Assembly: GCA_003175985.1 (NCBI GenBank)
Contig: PSRJ01000354.1
Coordinates: 1 to 49,610 of the forward strand
Origin: Terriglobia bacterium
GTDB lineage: Bacteria > Acidobacteriota > Terriglobia > Bryobacterales > Bryobacteraceae
DNA: 49,610 bases
Direction: 5' to 3'
In this document: positions 18,196-28,000 of the stretch, in pieces
Position numbering within the stretch: position 1 is the stretch's first letter
Layout: every line of letters begins with the position of its first letter
Translations under genes and position numbers: made by a program
The notes under the pieces: model-generated
Database searches by the model: none
What the model was told of the DNA's origin: nothing
What the model saw: the letters and a program-made list of their open reading frames with translations, nothing else

Positions 18196-18281
18196 ACCCG
18201 GGTCATCCCTGAAACGCTTTCATCGCCCTGGTCACTACTCGCTCTAGACGGCCCCCTCGAGGGCCGAATCGGAGGAAACCC

Positions 18282-18689
18282 GTGAATCTTCAGAAGACCA
18301 GACCCGCTCCCGGCCGTTATCCCATGGCGCTGCAGTTGCGGTATAAGGCCATGTCCCCGGAAATGACGTTATTCGGTGTAGGTTCGACGAAAGTGATGAG
18401 CAGCTTCGAACTCGTCTTCACCACCGATCAGCCCCTGGAAGTTGGTATGAAAACGGAGATCTGTATTGCCTGGCCTGTGCTGCTGGACAGCCGCGTGCGC
18501 CTTCAGTTGGTGCTGGAGGGCAGAGTGGTGCGCAGTCAGGACGACACAACGGCGATTTCGATCTTGAAACACCACTTCCGGACGCGAGGTCTCTGGTCAC
18601 CGGCGGAGAATGCAGACGTGATGCCTGAACTCGCCGAACTGGGGGCGAGTCCCGCAGTGTCGCGGCCCGTTTTGCGCGCCAGCGCCTGA
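18282..18689 (+). CDS. PilZ-domain-like protein
   Basis: A GTG start preceded by GGAGGA gives a 135-residue product. It has a PilZ-like beta pattern: RYPMALQLRYKAM, GVGSTKVMSSFELVFTT, LEVGMKTEICIAWPVLL, LVLEGRVVRSQDDTTAISI. The c-di-GMP-binding RxxxR and D/NxSxxG motifs are weak (R-Y-P with no clear RxxxR; KVMSSFEL in place of DxSxxG), so ligand binding is doubtful. PilZ proteins typically couple c-di-GMP to surface behaviour. The C-terminal 40 residues are Ala/Pro-rich and probably disordered. Confidence 0.65.
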   Translation: MNLQKTRPAPGRYPMALQLRYKAMSPEMTLFGVGSTKVMSSFELVFTTDQPLEVGMKTEICIAWPVLLDSRVRLQLVLEGRVVRSQDDTTAISILKHHFRTRGLWSPAENADVMPELAELGASPAVSRPVLRASA

Positions 18690-18768
18690 ACCAATTGTGA
18701 GGGTTCATACATCTCGCTTGCATTAGAATGAGAAAGCGCGTAGCCGCAAATATCATTCGGAGGGCGAG

Positions 18769-19812
18769 ATGTTTTCAGCAACCGCGAAATTTACAGCGAG
18801 AATCTTCTTCTTTACGAGCGTGGTATCGTGCGTCTGCCTGGCACAGGGCTTGACGGTCACGAGCAGCTCCCAACTCCTGCCGGGGTTGGTTGGAATTCCT
18901 TATTCGTTCACATTTACGGCAAGCGGCGGCACCCCACCGTACGCCTGGAGCCCGCTTACCACCTTGCCGTTGGGGCTGTCGCTCAGTTCTGCAGGCGTCC
19001 TTTCCGGAACGCCCGCTACCAACGCCCAGTCGATTTTCTCAGTCAGGCTAATGGATAGCGCGGGAACGGTGACGTCGCAGCAGGTGACCCTGCAGATCGG
19101 CACCGCAGCCAGCCCGGCTAGAACAGGAGTGCTGTCTCAAATAGCCGCGGGCGCTGCCTGGGACACCACCATTTATCTCGTCAGCACTTCATCCGCGCTC
19201 AATGGAGGCAGTATCACGTTTCGCGACGATACCGGCACGCCCCTGACACTGGCCCTGACTACGCAACAACAGGGAATTATTCAGGGCGTAAGCGCTTCCG
19301 TGGTCACTTTCGTTTTGAACCCTAACACGACAATGGTGCTCCATACGAGCGCGCCTCCCAACGCAGCCCTCCAGCAGGGCTGGGCGGACGTCCGCACGAC
19401 GGGAGGTATCGGCGCCTTCGCGATCTTCAAACAGACATTGCCGAGCGGAGTGATCGCCGAAGGGACCAGCGGGCAACAGGGTCAGTTTTCAAGTTCCATA
19501 GTGATTCCCTTCGACAACACTCCGGGTAGCGTAACCACCGCAGCCTTAGTCAGCCTCTCGAACGTCCCGCTCACGGTCACGGCGACGATCTGGGATGAAA
19601 ACGGGAATCAACTCGGAACGCAAGTGCTGAACCTCGCGATCCTGGCCCACATGGCGTTTGCGATTCCTACGCAATTCCCGGCGACGGCCGGAAAGCGAGG
19701 CGAGGTTCGGTTCGATAACGGCACAAACTCCGATGCCATCACGGCTCTGGGGTTGAGCTTCAGCTCCCTGACCGGTAACAGCTTCACGTCCGTGCCTGGG
19801 TTAGTGCCCTAA
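18769..19812 (+). CDS. Exported protein with putative Ig-like (He_PIG) domain
   Basis: The 347-residue protein starts with a signal peptide (about 1-25, ending CLAQG) behind an upstream CGGAGGG. Residues about 28-110 form a putative Ig domain with the He_PIG pattern: LPGLVGIPYSFTFTASGGTP, LSLSSAGVLSGTPA, FSVRLMDSAG. The remaining 230 residues are beta-rich (VTATIWDENGNQLGTQ, FAIPTQFPATAGKRGEVRF) with no catalytic motif; such tails are common in exported proteins of this group. It is probably a cell-surface or extracellular protein. The SDR gene starts 3 bp after its stop. Confidence 0.78.
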   Translation: MFSATAKFTARIFFFTSVVSCVCLAQGLTVTSSSQLLPGLVGIPYSFTFTASGGTPPYAWSPLTTLPLGLSLSSAGVLSGTPATNAQSIFSVRLMDSAGTVTSQQVTLQIGTAASPARTGVLSQIAAGAAWDTTIYLVSTSSALNGGSITFRDDTGTPLTLALTTQQQGIIQGVSASVVTFVLNPNTTMVLHTSAPPNAALQQGWADVRTTGGIGAFAIFKQTLPSGVIAEGTSGQQGQFSSSIVIPFDNTPGSVTTAALVSLSNVPLTVTATIWDENGNQLGTQVLNLAILAHMAFAIPTQFPATAGKRGEVRFDNGTNSDAITALGLSFSSLTGNSFTSVPGLVP

Positions 19813-19814
19813 GA

Positions 19815-20597
19815 ATGGACCAAAGGTTGAAGGAACGGACGGCGATTGTCACCGGATCGAACCGCGGCATCGGACGCGCCATTGCATGCCGTCTGGCGGC
19901 CGAGGGCGCGCGTGTCGTGCTCTGCGCCCGCGATGAGGACTTGCTGAAACAGGCAGTTGGGGGAATCGAGCGCGAGGGCGGCAGAGCCGCAGGCCTTTCG
20001 CTCGATATGCGGCACGCCGACGCCGCGGCACGGCTGGTGGATTTTACCATCGGCCGGTTCGGCCAAATCGATATCGTGGTGAATAACGCGGGCGCAACCA
20101 AGCGCGGTGATTTTTTCGCCTTGAGCGAGCAGGATTGGGAGGACGGTTTCGCGTTGAAATTCTTCGGAGCGGTGCGACTGACCCGGGCTGCGTGGCCGCA
20201 CCTCAAGGCGTCAAAAGGGTCGGTTCTGAATATTTCCGGAGTGGGCGGGCGGATGCCGGGGCCGCAGTTCACTATCGGCGGCTCCGTTAACGCGGCGCTG
20301 CTTTCGTTTACCAAGGCAATGGCGGACGTAGGCATACGCGACGGCGTGCAGGTCAACGTAATCAATCCGGGAAGCATCCGCACCGACCGCTACCGCCGCA
20401 TGCTGGAAAGCCAGGCCGCCGAACAGGGCATCGAAACCGCAGCCGCGGAGCGCCGGATTATCGAGAACGCCAGAATCACGCGGATTGGCGAGCCGGAAGA
20501 CATTGCTGCGTTGGCTGCATTCGTGGTGAGTCCCGAGGGGAGGCTGTTGCAAGGCGCTCTGATCGATATGGATGGCGGCGCCACCAAGGTGATCTAA
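19815..20597 (+). CDS. Short-chain dehydrogenase/reductase with non-canonical active site
   Basis: The 260-residue SDR has the cofactor motif TGSNRGIG (13-20), NNAG (90-93), the catalytic-type Ser at S141 (NISGVGG), and the C-terminal NVINPGSIRTDR stretch. At the usual distance of 13 residues after S141 the Tyr position is Ile (I154), and the Lys position four further on is Val (V158), in FTIGGSVNAALLSFTK. The YxxxK pair that defines SDR catalysis is therefore absent. From memory, SDR relatives with GS-NAAL in this place exist, so this may be a subfamily with another mechanism or an inactive paralogue. It follows the Ig-like gene by 3 bp. Confidence 0.85.
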   Translation: MDQRLKERTAIVTGSNRGIGRAIACRLAAEGARVVLCARDEDLLKQAVGGIEREGGRAAGLSLDMRHADAAARLVDFTIGRFGQIDIVVNNAGATKRGDFFALSEQDWEDGFALKFFGAVRLTRAAWPHLKASKGSVLNISGVGGRMPGPQFTIGGSVNAALLSFTKAMADVGIRDGVQVNVINPGSIRTDRYRRMLESQAAEQGIETAAAERRIIENARITRIGEPEDIAALAAFVVSPEGRLLQGALIDMDGGATKVI

Positions 20598-20601
20598 TTA
20601 A

Positions 20602-20874
20602 TTACCGGCGGCGGCGATGGTATTCGCCTCCCCCAAGTCCGCCGACATCGATCACCACAGCTATGATCAGCGCGACCAGGTAAATACCATCGATCGGGTG
20701 GCGATTGTTTACCAGCCAGGCGTAAACCACCGTCGTCAGCGGTAAGAAGAAGAACCCGAGCAAGGGAAGCAGAAAGTTGTCATAAGCGCGCTGCAGGTAG
20801 TTGGTCAGCAGAAACATGAGAACCAGAACCACGCGGGGGAACAGTAAAACAACCAGAACCAGGCAGCACGGCAT
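20602..20874 (-). CDS. Small membrane protein, unknown function
   Basis: The ATG at 20874 gives about 90 residues with three predicted membrane helices: a leader from MPCCLVLVVLLFPRVVLV, FFFLPLTTVVYAWLVNN, and GIYLVALIIAVVIDVG. A basic tail follows. An upstream TTG would add six residues. The gene is convergent with the SDR gene, separated by 4 bp. I do not recognise a function; from memory, similar proteins are found in Actinobacteria and Acidobacteria. Confidence 0.6.
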   Translation of the reverse strand: MPCCLVLVVLLFPRVVLVLMFLLTNYLQRAYDNFLLPLLGFFFLPLTTVVYAWLVNNRHPIDGIYLVALIIAVVIDVGGLGGGEYHRRRR

Positions 20875-20972
20875 GCACCTCGATTCTCGCAAACGAAGCG
20901 CCCCGCTGGTGTGCCGCGCAGTACGCTCAACTTGCGCAGGTACGGCCGGGGTCTCTAAAATCAGATTTCGCC

Positions 20973-21341
20973 ATGAATGAACCGGAGCGCACGGTTTTGA
21001 TCGTCGATGACGACCCGCAAATCCTCCGGCTGGTGGAGAAGATGCTGCGGGCGCGTCCTTTCAAGATCCTGACCGTGCCGAAGCCCAGCCAGGCGCTCGA
21101 GATCTGCGAGCAGCAATCCGTGCACCTGCTGATCTCCGATATCGCCATGCCCGAGATGGACGGCAATAAGCTTGCGAGCAAGGTGCTGCGTCTCCGTCCC
21201 GAGACCCGGATTCTTCTCATTTCCGGCCACTACCGGGAAGAACCTCCGGAGAGCGAGACAGGACGCGTGAAGTTTCTGAAGAAGCCATTTTTCCCTTCCG
21301 ACCTCCTGGAGTCGATGCGGGAATTGCTGCCGGACCTATAA
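20973..21341 (+). CDS. Single-domain response regulator receiver
   Basis: This 122-residue receiver has the acidic pocket VDDDP, the phospho-Asp in HLLISDIAMPEMDG (about D57), the Ser/Thr at ISGH, and Lys in FLKKPF. It lacks an output domain, so it acts by protein contact or as a phosphate relay. It is followed 18 bp later by a small HMA-like gene. No kinase is adjacent. Confidence 0.9.
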   Translation: MNEPERTVLIVDDDPQILRLVEKMLRARPFKILTVPKPSQALEICEQQSVHLLISDIAMPEMDGNKLASKVLRLRPETRILLISGHYREEPPESETGRVKFLKKPFFPSDLLESMRELLPDL

Positions 21342-21359
21342 ACTGATCAGAAGATACCC

Positions 21360-21578
21360 ATGACCAAAGTACAACGCCGTTTCCGCCTCCAGAAGCCGCT
21401 CGATGAAGTGCTGCTGGCACGTATTTCGGACGCTTATGCGATCTATGGAATCCAGAGAATCCAGCTAGCCCCTTCCATGGATGGCCTGACTGTGGAGTAC
21501 GATGCGACGCGTCTCCGGCCGGCGGAGGTCGAAGCGGCATTGGCCAATGCCGGTATTCCCGCTGAACCTATCTCCTGA
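21360..21578 (+). CDS. Small HMA-like fold protein without metal-binding cysteines
   Basis: The 72-residue protein has a beta-alpha-beta-beta-alpha-beta pattern of the heavy-metal-associated type, ending DATRLRPAEVEAALANAGIP. It has no CxxC, so metal transfer is unlikely. The function is unknown. Its 3' end overlaps the convergent TauE/SafE gene by 11 bp. Confidence 0.55.
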   Translation: MTKVQRRFRLQKPLDEVLLARISDAYAIYGIQRIQLAPSMDGLTVEYDATRLRPAEVEAALANAGIPAEPIS

Positions 21579-22341
21579 CAAGGAACGACAGCGCCAGCGC
21601 AAGTCCGATGCCGATCACTATGCGGCGCACCGTGCGTCCGCCGAGCCGCCGTGCGAATCCCGCGCCGCCCCAGCCTCCCGCAATCGCGCCCACCATCATC
21701 AGCACTACGTCGGGCCAGTAGACCATTCGATTCGTCACGAAATACACCACGGCGATCCCGTTGATGGCGCCGCCGAGCAGGACGCGGAGCGCATTCATCT
21801 GATGAATTTCTGTAAGGCCGATGATACTAAGCGCCGCCAGCATCAGAATCCCTATGCCCGCGCCGAAATAGCCGCCATAGATAGCCACGAAGAGTTGGAA
21901 AAACATCGCACCAGCCAGCCACTTCGAAGACTGGTGCGTGGCCCCGCCGCCCGCTTTCAACCTGCGTTGCACCCCTTCCTGCACCATGAAGAGCACGGTG
22001 GCGAACAGCAGCAGGTAAGGGACCAGGCGGTCGAATGTGCCCGGAGGCGTGAATCGCAGAAGCCAGGCGCCGAGCAGCCCACCCACGACGCTCGGAATCG
22101 CCAGCAGAAACAGCCGCGGCGCGAGCGCCTGCAGTTCGCGCCGGTAGCCCCAGACGCTTCCCACAATGCCCGGCCAGATGGCTACTGTGCTTGTGGCATT
22201 CGCGGTCACAGCGTTCAGCCCTAGCCATATCAGAGTGGGAAAGGTAACCAGCGTTCCGCCTCCGGCGACGGAATTGATGACGCCGGCCAGAAATGCCGCG
22301 CCGAACGCGGCGCCTCCATGGATCCAATCGAGGGCGGGCAA
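21568..22341 (-). CDS. TauE/SafE family membrane permease
   Basis: The 257-residue protein has about eight predicted membrane helices and the family hallmarks GVINSVAGGGTLVTFPTLIW near the N terminus, the internal repeat motif GYFGAGIGILMLAALSIIG, and NALRVLLGGAINGIAVVYF. The family exports sulfite, sulfoacetate or other organosulfur anions; the substrate is not assignable. It is divergent from hemW with a 45-bp gap. Confidence 0.88.
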   Translation of the reverse strand: MPALDWIHGGAAFGAAFLAGVINSVAGGGTLVTFPTLIWLGLNAVTANATSTVAIWPGIVGSVWGYRRELQALAPRLFLLAIPSVVGGLLGAWLLRFTPPGTFDRLVPYLLLFATVLFMVQEGVQRRLKAGGGATHQSSKWLAGAMFFQLFVAIYGGYFGAGIGILMLAALSIIGLTEIHQMNALRVLLGGAINGIAVVYFVTNRMVYWPDVVLMMVGAIAGGWGGAGFARRLGGRTVRRIVIGIGLALALSFLVRR

Positions 22342-22386
22342 GCTACAAGCTTACCTTGCGAAGTGAGGGCCGAATTCAGAATCGCT

Positions 22387-23481
22387 ATGATGGTTGATTC
22401 AGTGGCCGGCGTTTATATCTCCTACCCGTTTTGCGCGCAGAAGTGCACCTACTGCAATTTCGCGTCAGGTGTGTTTCCGCGCGAGGAGGAGAGACGATAC
22501 CTGAGCGCACTGGCAGCGGAACTCCGTGCCCACAACTGGGAGTGGCGACCCGAAACCGTGTACCTGGGAGGCGGCACGCCCAGTCTGCTGGCGATTGGCG
22601 ATCTTCAGTCGCTGCTGGCGCTCGTTCCCGGGAGGCCCTGGCGTGAAGCGACCCTCGAGGCGGCTCCCGGCACGGTCACTCCGGAACGCGCTGGCGCGTG
22701 GGCCGCGTGCGGGATTACCCGCGTCAGCTTAGGAGTGCAATCCTTTGTCGATACCGAGATTCGCCGCACGGGACGCAAGCACTCCGCGCAGACCGTGGCC
22801 GAGGAATTGGCTCTCCTGCGAGACGCGGGAATCGAAAACGTAAATATCGATCTGATCGCCGGGCTACCGGGCCAAACCGCGGCAAGTTGGAGCGAATCGC
22901 TGGCCTGGATCGAGTCTCTGCGGCCGCCGCATGTTTCCGTATACATGCTGGAAGTGGATGAAGAAAGCCGGCTGGGCAAGGAAATGCTGCTGGGCGGCGT
23001 TCGCTACGGCGCATCCGAAGCGCCTAGTGAAGAGCAGGTCGCTGAGTTCTATGAGATTGCCGTTGAGCGGCTGACGGTTTTGGGCATCCGCCGGTATGAG
23101 ATCTCGAATTTCGCAAGGCCGGGATTCGCATCGCTGCACAATCTGAAGTATTGGACGCTCGAGCCGTACGCCGGATTCGGCGGCGATGCCCACTCGTTTG
23201 ACGGTCGTGTGCGCCGGCAAAACGCGGAATCAGTGGCCGACTACCTCTCGGGCAAGCCCGCGCAAACGGCAGCGGCGCATCCCGAGGAAGAGCGGTTCTT
23301 CGTGGGATTGCGGCTAATGGCGGGGATCCGGCCGAAGCCCGAAGAGTGGCGCCGGTTTGACGCGCCGATCCGCCGGTTCGTCGATGCCGGTCTGCTGGAA
23401 GCTGGCGATGGCCTGCTGCGCCTCACCGCGCGCGGCGTGCTGCTATCCAACGAAGTTTTTCAGGAGTTTCTCACACCATGA
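22387..23481 (+). CDS. hemW: HemW-like radical SAM protein (oxygen-independent coproporphyrinogen oxidase-like)
   Basis: The 364-residue protein has the radical-SAM cluster motif CAQKCTYC (C16, C20, C23), followed by CNFASG and the SAM-binding [10 protein letters not shown]. It also has [18 protein letters not shown], and the HemW C-terminal wing ([25 protein letters not shown]). HemW inserts or chaperones haem. An ATG further upstream (22318) would lie in the divergent permease, so the 22387 start is preferred. The 3' end overlaps the threonine aldolase gene by 4 bp. Confidence 0.9.
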   Translation: MMVDSVAGVYISYPFCAQKCTYCNFASGVFPREEERRYLSALAAELRAHNWEWRPETVYLGGGTPSLLAIGDLQSLLALVPGRPWREATLEAAPGTVTPERAGAWAACGITRVSLGVQSFVDTEIRRTGRKHSAQTVAEELALLRDAGIENVNIDLIAGLPGQTAASWSESLAWIESLRPPHVSVYMLEVDEESRLGKEMLLGGVRYGASEAPSEEQVAEFYEIAVERLTVLGIRRYEISNFARPGFASLHNLKYWTLEPYAGFGGDAHSFDGRVRRQNAESVADYLSGKPAQTAAAHPEEERFFVGLRLMAGIRPKPEEWRRFDAPIRRFVDAGLLEAGDGLLRLTARGVLLSNEVFQEFLTP

Positions 23482-24506
23482 TCGATCTGCGCAGCGATAC
23501 CGTAACCAAGCCCACCGCGGCGATGCGGCGCGCCATGATGGAGGCCGAGGTTGGCGACGACGTTTACGGTGAGGATCCCACGGTTAATCTGGTGGAGCGG
23601 CGGGCGGCCGAAGTAACCGGCAAAGAGGCGGCGCTGTTCGTTCCATCGGGCACGATGGGAAACACGATCGCCGTTAAACTGCACACCACCCATGGGCAGG
23701 AAGTAATCTGCGATTCGCGCTCGCACGTACTCAATTACGAGCTGGGGATGATCTCCTGGTTCTCCGGCTGTGTGCCCCGCGCCATCGCCGCCGCAGACGG
23801 CATCCTGACCTGGGATCAGGTGCGCCGGGAAATCCGTCCTCTGGGCCCGCACTGGGCACAGACTGGGCTTATCGAAATCGAAAATACGCACAACATGGCC
23901 GGTGGGACCATCTATCCGTTGCGCGCCATTCGCGAGATATGCGACGGCGCTCACGAGCTGGGCCTGAAGGTGCATATGGACGGAGCGAGGGTTTTCAACG
24001 CGGCCGCCGCGATGAACGTGCCTGTCCGGGAGATTGTCGAGCCTGTCGATACCGTAATGTTTTGCGTCTCGAAGGCCCTGGGTGCGCCAGTGGGTTCGCT
24101 GCTGGCCGGCCCGGCGGACGCCATTGCGCGGGGAAGGCTGTATCGTAAGCGGCTGGGCGGTGGGATGAGGCAGGCCGGCGTGCTTGCGGCGGCCGCGTTA
24201 ATCGCCATCGAAGAAACTCCGCAATGCCTCGCCAACGATCACTGCAATGCCAGATTGCTGGCGGAAGGACTCAGCCGCATCCCGGGGATTTCGGTGGATC
24301 CTGCCAAGGTGATGACCAACATCGTCATCTTCGATGTAAGCGGGACAGGAATGGCCAGCGCGGAGATCAGCGCGTGCTTGAAACAGCGCGGCGTATTGAT
24401 CAATGGCATCAACGAGCGCCAGATGCGTGCCGTGACGCACTACGATGTGGACCGCGCGGCATGCGAACAGGCACTCGAGGAGCTTGGTGCGTGCGTCGCG
24501 CGCTAA
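23478..24506 (+). CDS. ltaE: Low-specificity L-threonine aldolase (PLP enzyme)
   Basis: The 342-residue product begins [13 protein letters not shown], the standard threonine-aldolase start, with [35 protein letters not shown], and the PLP lysine in [11 protein letters not shown] (K199). It cleaves L-threonine or allo-threonine to glycine and acetaldehyde. Its start overlaps the hemW stop, and its end overlaps the M20 peptidase start by 16 bp, so the three genes are probably one unit, although no shared pathway is evident. Confidence 0.93.
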   Translation: MIDLRSDTVTKPTAAMRRAMMEAEVGDDVYGEDPTVNLVERRAAEVTGKEAALFVPSGTMGNTIAVKLHTTHGQEVICDSRSHVLNYELGMISWFSGCVPRAIAAADGILTWDQVRREIRPLGPHWAQTGLIEIENTHNMAGGTIYPLRAIREICDGAHELGLKVHMDGARVFNAAAAMNVPVREIVEPVDTVMFCVSKALGAPVGSLLAGPADAIARGRLYRKRLGGGMRQAGVLAAAALIAIEETPQCLANDHCNARLLAEGLSRIPGISVDPAKVMTNIVIFDVSGTGMASAEISACLKQRGVLINGINERQMRAVTHYDVDRAACEQALEELGACVAR

Positions 24507-26008
24507 CACCGCTGGCGCTGGCCGCGTTCTGCCTGTTTGCGCAGGCGCCCGGCGCGAGCCGGAAAGTGTACCACGAGCGCTATGCAGCGCGCGTGGAAAC
24601 TCTACTGTGCCAGGCAGTAGCCTTTCGCACGGAAGCAGGCAACAAAGACGCGATCGCCGCCCAGGCACGGTGGCTGGAGCAGCAGGCCCGTGAGCTCGGA
24701 CTCACTTATCGGGGCGCAGGCCCTGTAACGGAAATCGAACTTCCTGGCCCGCCGGGAGCGCCGGTTCTGGGGCTCGTGGTGCATGGCGACGTGCAGCCGG
24801 CGGGGGAATCGGAATGGACTGTACCTCCCTACCAATGCACGGCCAAAGATGGCAATATCTACGGCCGCGGCGTTGCCGATGACAAAGGGCCGCTCGTACA
24901 AGGCTTACTCGCCATGGCGGCGCTGCGCGATTCCGGCCGTCAGCGCACCCATACCATTCGTTTGCTGGTGGGCAGCGACGAAGAAAGCGAAAACCTGGAT
25001 ATTGCAACTTACTTGAAAGCGCACACACCGCCCGATCTTTCCCTGGTGATCGACAGCGCGTTTCCGGCCGTGGTGGGGGAGAAGGCATGGGACCGGCTGG
25101 ACCTCACGGCAGCCGATCCTTATCGCGAACGTGGCGCTTCGGGAAGCGCAGTTTGGCGAATCGTGGAAGTGGAAGCGGGGATTACAGCCAGCATTGTTCC
25201 TCCGCGCGCAACCGCACGCTTGCAGTGGGCGGTTCCAGGGCGTCCTACGGACTTCGATACGATACGGGACTTCTGCCCCAGTCCTATGGCCCGTGGATAT
25301 GATTGTCGCGTGAATCCGGACAGGAATGAAGCGGTGGTCACCGTCACGGGCAGAGCTGCTCATGCCGGCGTGAATATCGAGGGCGGGCGGAATGCGCTGG
25401 TGATGCTGGCCAACCTCGTCGCTGGAAAAGCCGTACGCAGCGGCGCGCGCGACCTGCTGGAGTTTGCCGCCATGGCAGGCAATGACTTGTATGGCGCCGG
25501 TCTTGGATTGACGCAAAACGATCCGCTGTGGGGCCGTTATAACGTAAACGTCGCCACGCTGAAACCAGTGGCCGGCGGCGCGCTGCAGCTTGCAATCAAT
25601 CTGCGCCGCCCCCCGCCCACCACGCACCAGCAGATCCAAAGCCGGATGGAACAAATCGTGGCGGATTTCAATCGCTCGCACGAAGCATCCCTCACTATGG
25701 GCGGCTATTTCCAGGACGAGCCGCTGGCCTTTGACCCAAATGCCAAGATCGTGAAGCACCTGCTGGCCGATTACACCCGCGCTACCGGCACAACTGAGCG
25801 GCCGGCGATCTCAGGAGGGGCCACTTATGCCAAGCGCCTTCCCCACGCGATCGCCTTTGGCATGTGGTTCCCCGGCCGTCCGTATCCGGGGCACGATGTA
25901 GATGAGCACATCCCCATCGCCGATTTGCACCGGGGAGTAGATGTGCTTCTCGAAGCATTGGCGGACCTGGCGTGTTCGCCGCCACTTGTGGAGCCATTCC
26001 GGCCCTAG
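24491..26008 (+). CDS. Exported M20-family metallopeptidase (PepV-like)
   Basis: A GTG at 24491 gives 505 residues with a signal peptide ([20 protein letters not shown]). Metal and catalytic motifs are in order: H98 and D100 in HGDVQ, the bridging Asp in ADDKGP (D130/D131), GSDEES (E164/E165), and HDVDEH near the C terminus. A central lid domain carries [15 protein letters not shown]. This layout is typical of M20 dipeptidases such as PepV. Export makes it a periplasmic peptide scavenger. The ORF is open further upstream, but that part lies inside ltaE in another frame and has no support. Confidence 0.85.
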   Translation: MRRALTPLALAAFCLFAQAPGASRKVYHERYAARVETLLCQAVAFRTEAGNKDAIAAQARWLEQQARELGLTYRGAGPVTEIELPGPPGAPVLGLVVHGDVQPAGESEWTVPPYQCTAKDGNIYGRGVADDKGPLVQGLLAMAALRDSGRQRTHTIRLLVGSDEESENLDIATYLKAHTPPDLSLVIDSAFPAVVGEKAWDRLDLTAADPYRERGASGSAVWRIVEVEAGITASIVPPRATARLQWAVPGRPTDFDTIRDFCPSPMARGYDCRVNPDRNEAVVTVTGRAAHAGVNIEGGRNALVMLANLVAGKAVRSGARDLLEFAAMAGNDLYGAGLGLTQNDPLWGRYNVNVATLKPVAGGALQLAINLRRPPPTTHQQIQSRMEQIVADFNRSHEASLTMGGYFQDEPLAFDPNAKIVKHLLADYTRATGTTERPAISGGATYAKRLPHAIAFGMWFPGRPYPGHDVDEHIPIADLHRGVDVLLEALADLACSPPLVEPFRP

Positions 26009-26019
26009 CCGGTCTCCGA

Positions 26020-26592
26020 TTAGAAAGGAGACCTCGTGCCCGCCGTGATCGAGGTGCTGGCGCCAGAGACGGCCGCCCGGCACTTCGCGCAGAACTCGGA
26101 GCTCTTTACATCCAACCGCTCCACGCCGTGGCTGGAGGACATCACACACTCCCAGTCATCGCAGTGGCGAAGACCGAAAGTGTGGCCTAATTCGTGTACT
26201 GCCTCCTTGACGATGCGCGAACGGAGAAGATCTTCGCGCGCCGGCAGGCCGTAGAACTCCTCGTGCAGGCGCGCCGTGGATACAGCGGCGCAATTGCCTT
26301 CGAGCTGGGCCTCACCGAATACAAACGTCAAAATGGGGACATACAGGTCACTCACTGTCACCCCGAGAATCCGTGCGCCGGGGTCGTGGTGGCGCTCCAG
26401 GCGCTGCAGGATGGCCGTGGAATAATACTGCCGCCGTCCGGCATCCCAAGCGTAAGCTATGTCCATCACCTCGGGGCGGATCTGGCAGCGCGTGCGGAAA
26501 GTCCGAGCCAACCCCGCCGCCAGGTGCTCCAGCAAGTCGAGCGGCGGCTGGCCCACTCCGCTCGCCAGCGGAATGACATGAATCGGTTTCAC
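26020..26592 (-). CDS. amzA: Archaemetzincin (zinc metallopeptidase)
   Basis: The 190-residue protein carries the full archaemetzincin signature: H133-E-x-x-H137-x-x-G140-x-x-H143-C144, then C149 with a following Met, then C168-x-x-C171. The four cysteines form the second zinc site. Length is typical. The physiological role of prokaryotic archaemetzincins is poorly known. It is the last gene of the redox operon and overlaps the sigma-54 activator stop by 4 bp, so it is probably translated together with it. This linkage is the reason to suspect a connection with redox sensing. Confidence 0.93.
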   Translation of the reverse strand: MKPIHVIPLASGVGQPPLDLLEHLAAGLARTFRTRCQIRPEVMDIAYAWDAGRRQYYSTAILQRLERHHDPGARILGVTVSDLYVPILTFVFGEAQLEGNCAAVSTARLHEEFYGLPAREDLLRSRIVKEAVHELGHTFGLRHCDDWECVMSSSHGVERLDVKSSEFCAKCRAAVSGASTSITAGTRSPF

Positions 26593-27953
26593 CGCACGCC
26601 GTAGCGCCGCAGCTTGTTATAGAGCGTGGTGCGATCGATATCCAGAATGCGCGCCGCGCGCGACATGTTGTGCTGCGTTTCTCTCAGGATGCGCTCGATA
26701 TGCACCCTTTCGATTTCATCGAGCGTCCGGCCGGTGGGAACCTCTTCGCCCTGGAACGGGAATGCGAAATCAGAAGGCCGGATTGCGGGCCCGCGGCCGA
26801 CCACCAGCGCCCGTTCGATCGAGTTCTCCAGCTCGCGTACATTTCCCGGCCAATCGTGGCGCACCAGCAGGTCCATTGCCTCCGTGGAAATTTGCGGTGT
26901 GGGACGGCTCGTGGCCATGCAGAACTTGTTCAAGAAGTGGCTTACCAAAAGCGGTATATCTTCCCGGCGTGCGCGCAATGGTGGCATGTCGATGCAGAAC
27001 ACATGCAGCCGGTAATAAAGGTCCGGACGGAACGTGCCGGCTTTTACGAGCGTCTCCAAATCCTTGTTGGTTGCCGCGATGCAGCGGAAGTCTACTTTGA
27101 TCGGCTGGTTGCCTCCCACACGCACGATTTCGTGCTCCTGCAAGACGCGCAGCAGATCGGTTTGGGTCTTCAAACTGATATCGCTGATCTCATCCAGAAA
27201 GACCGTGCCGCCGTCGGCGACCTCGAACTTTCCTTTCTTGCGATATTGGGCTCCGGTGAACGCGCCCTTCTCGTGGCCGAACAATTCGCTTTCGAGCAGC
27301 GTTTCGGTAAGCGCGCCGCAATGAATCGTCACCATGGGCATGAAACGCCGCGGGCCCGCGGCGTGAACCGCGCGCGCCACAACCTCCTTGCCCGTGCCGC
27401 TTTCCCCGGTGATCAGCACGGTGGCTTCCGTGGATGCCACCATTTCAATCAGCTCGGTCACCTTCTTCATGGCCGGACTTTTGCCGATGAGCTCATTGCC
27501 GGGCTGCACTTCTTGCAGATCTTGCCTCAGCCGCGCCACTTCCCGCCGCGCGTGCCGGTGTTCCAGTGCGTTGGCCACAAGGTGGGAAAGCTCGTCCGGA
27601 TCCACTGGCTTGGTGATGTAGTCGTAGGCGCCCCGCTTCAGGGCTTGTACGGCCGTTTCCACCGAAGCATAGCCGGTCATGATAATCACCGTCAGGTCCG
27701 GGTCTGCCTCTTTGAAACGCGCCTGCAATTCCATCCCGTCCATTCCCGGCATTTTGATATCGATCAACGCGATATCGAACTCCTGGTGCTGAATGCACTC
27801 CAGGGCCTGCCGGGCGCCCCCCACGGGATGTGCCAGGTAGCCTTCGCTGGTGAACCACTTGCTCAGCGAATCGCGCACCACCAGTTCATCGTCGACGATC
27901 AGGATCTTGCCTTTGATTTTCGCCGTCGCCGGATTCTCCACCACGGTTGCCAT
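26589..27953 (-). CDS. NtrC-family sigma-54-dependent response regulator
   Basis: The protein has an N-terminal receiver (D65 in IALIDIKMPGMDG), a central AAA+ domain with Walker A GESGTGKE, the sigma-54-contacting GAFTGA loop, Walker B GGTVFLDEI, and R-finger region. A C-terminal Fis-type helix-turn-helix (NMSRAARILDIDRTTLYNKL) completes it. I chose the ATG at 27953, which has GGAGGT just upstream; an in-frame ATG four codons earlier is possible. It is paired with the upstream c-heme-motif sensor kinase (47-bp gap) and probably controls sigma-54 promoters for the same redox operon. Confidence 0.95.
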   Translation of the reverse strand: MATVVENPATAKIKGKILIVDDELVVRDSLSKWFTSEGYLAHPVGGARQALECIQHQEFDIALIDIKMPGMDGMELQARFKEADPDLTVIIMTGYASVETAVQALKRGAYDYITKPVDPDELSHLVANALEHRHARREVARLRQDLQEVQPGNELIGKSPAMKKVTELIEMVASTEATVLITGESGTGKEVVARAVHAAGPRRFMPMVTIHCGALTETLLESELFGHEKGAFTGAQYRKKGKFEVADGGTVFLDEISDISLKTQTDLLRVLQEHEIVRVGGNQPIKVDFRCIAATNKDLETLVKAGTFRPDLYYRLHVFCIDMPPLRARREDIPLLVSHFLNKFCMATSRPTPQISTEAMDLLVRHDWPGNVRELENSIERALVVGRGPAIRPSDFAFPFQGEEVPTGRTLDEIERVHIERILRETQHNMSRAARILDIDRTTLYNKLRRYGVR

Positions 27954-28000
27954 TGGTACCTCCAAGTCCTTCCGTCCGCTCCCATATGGTCGCGGTTCCG

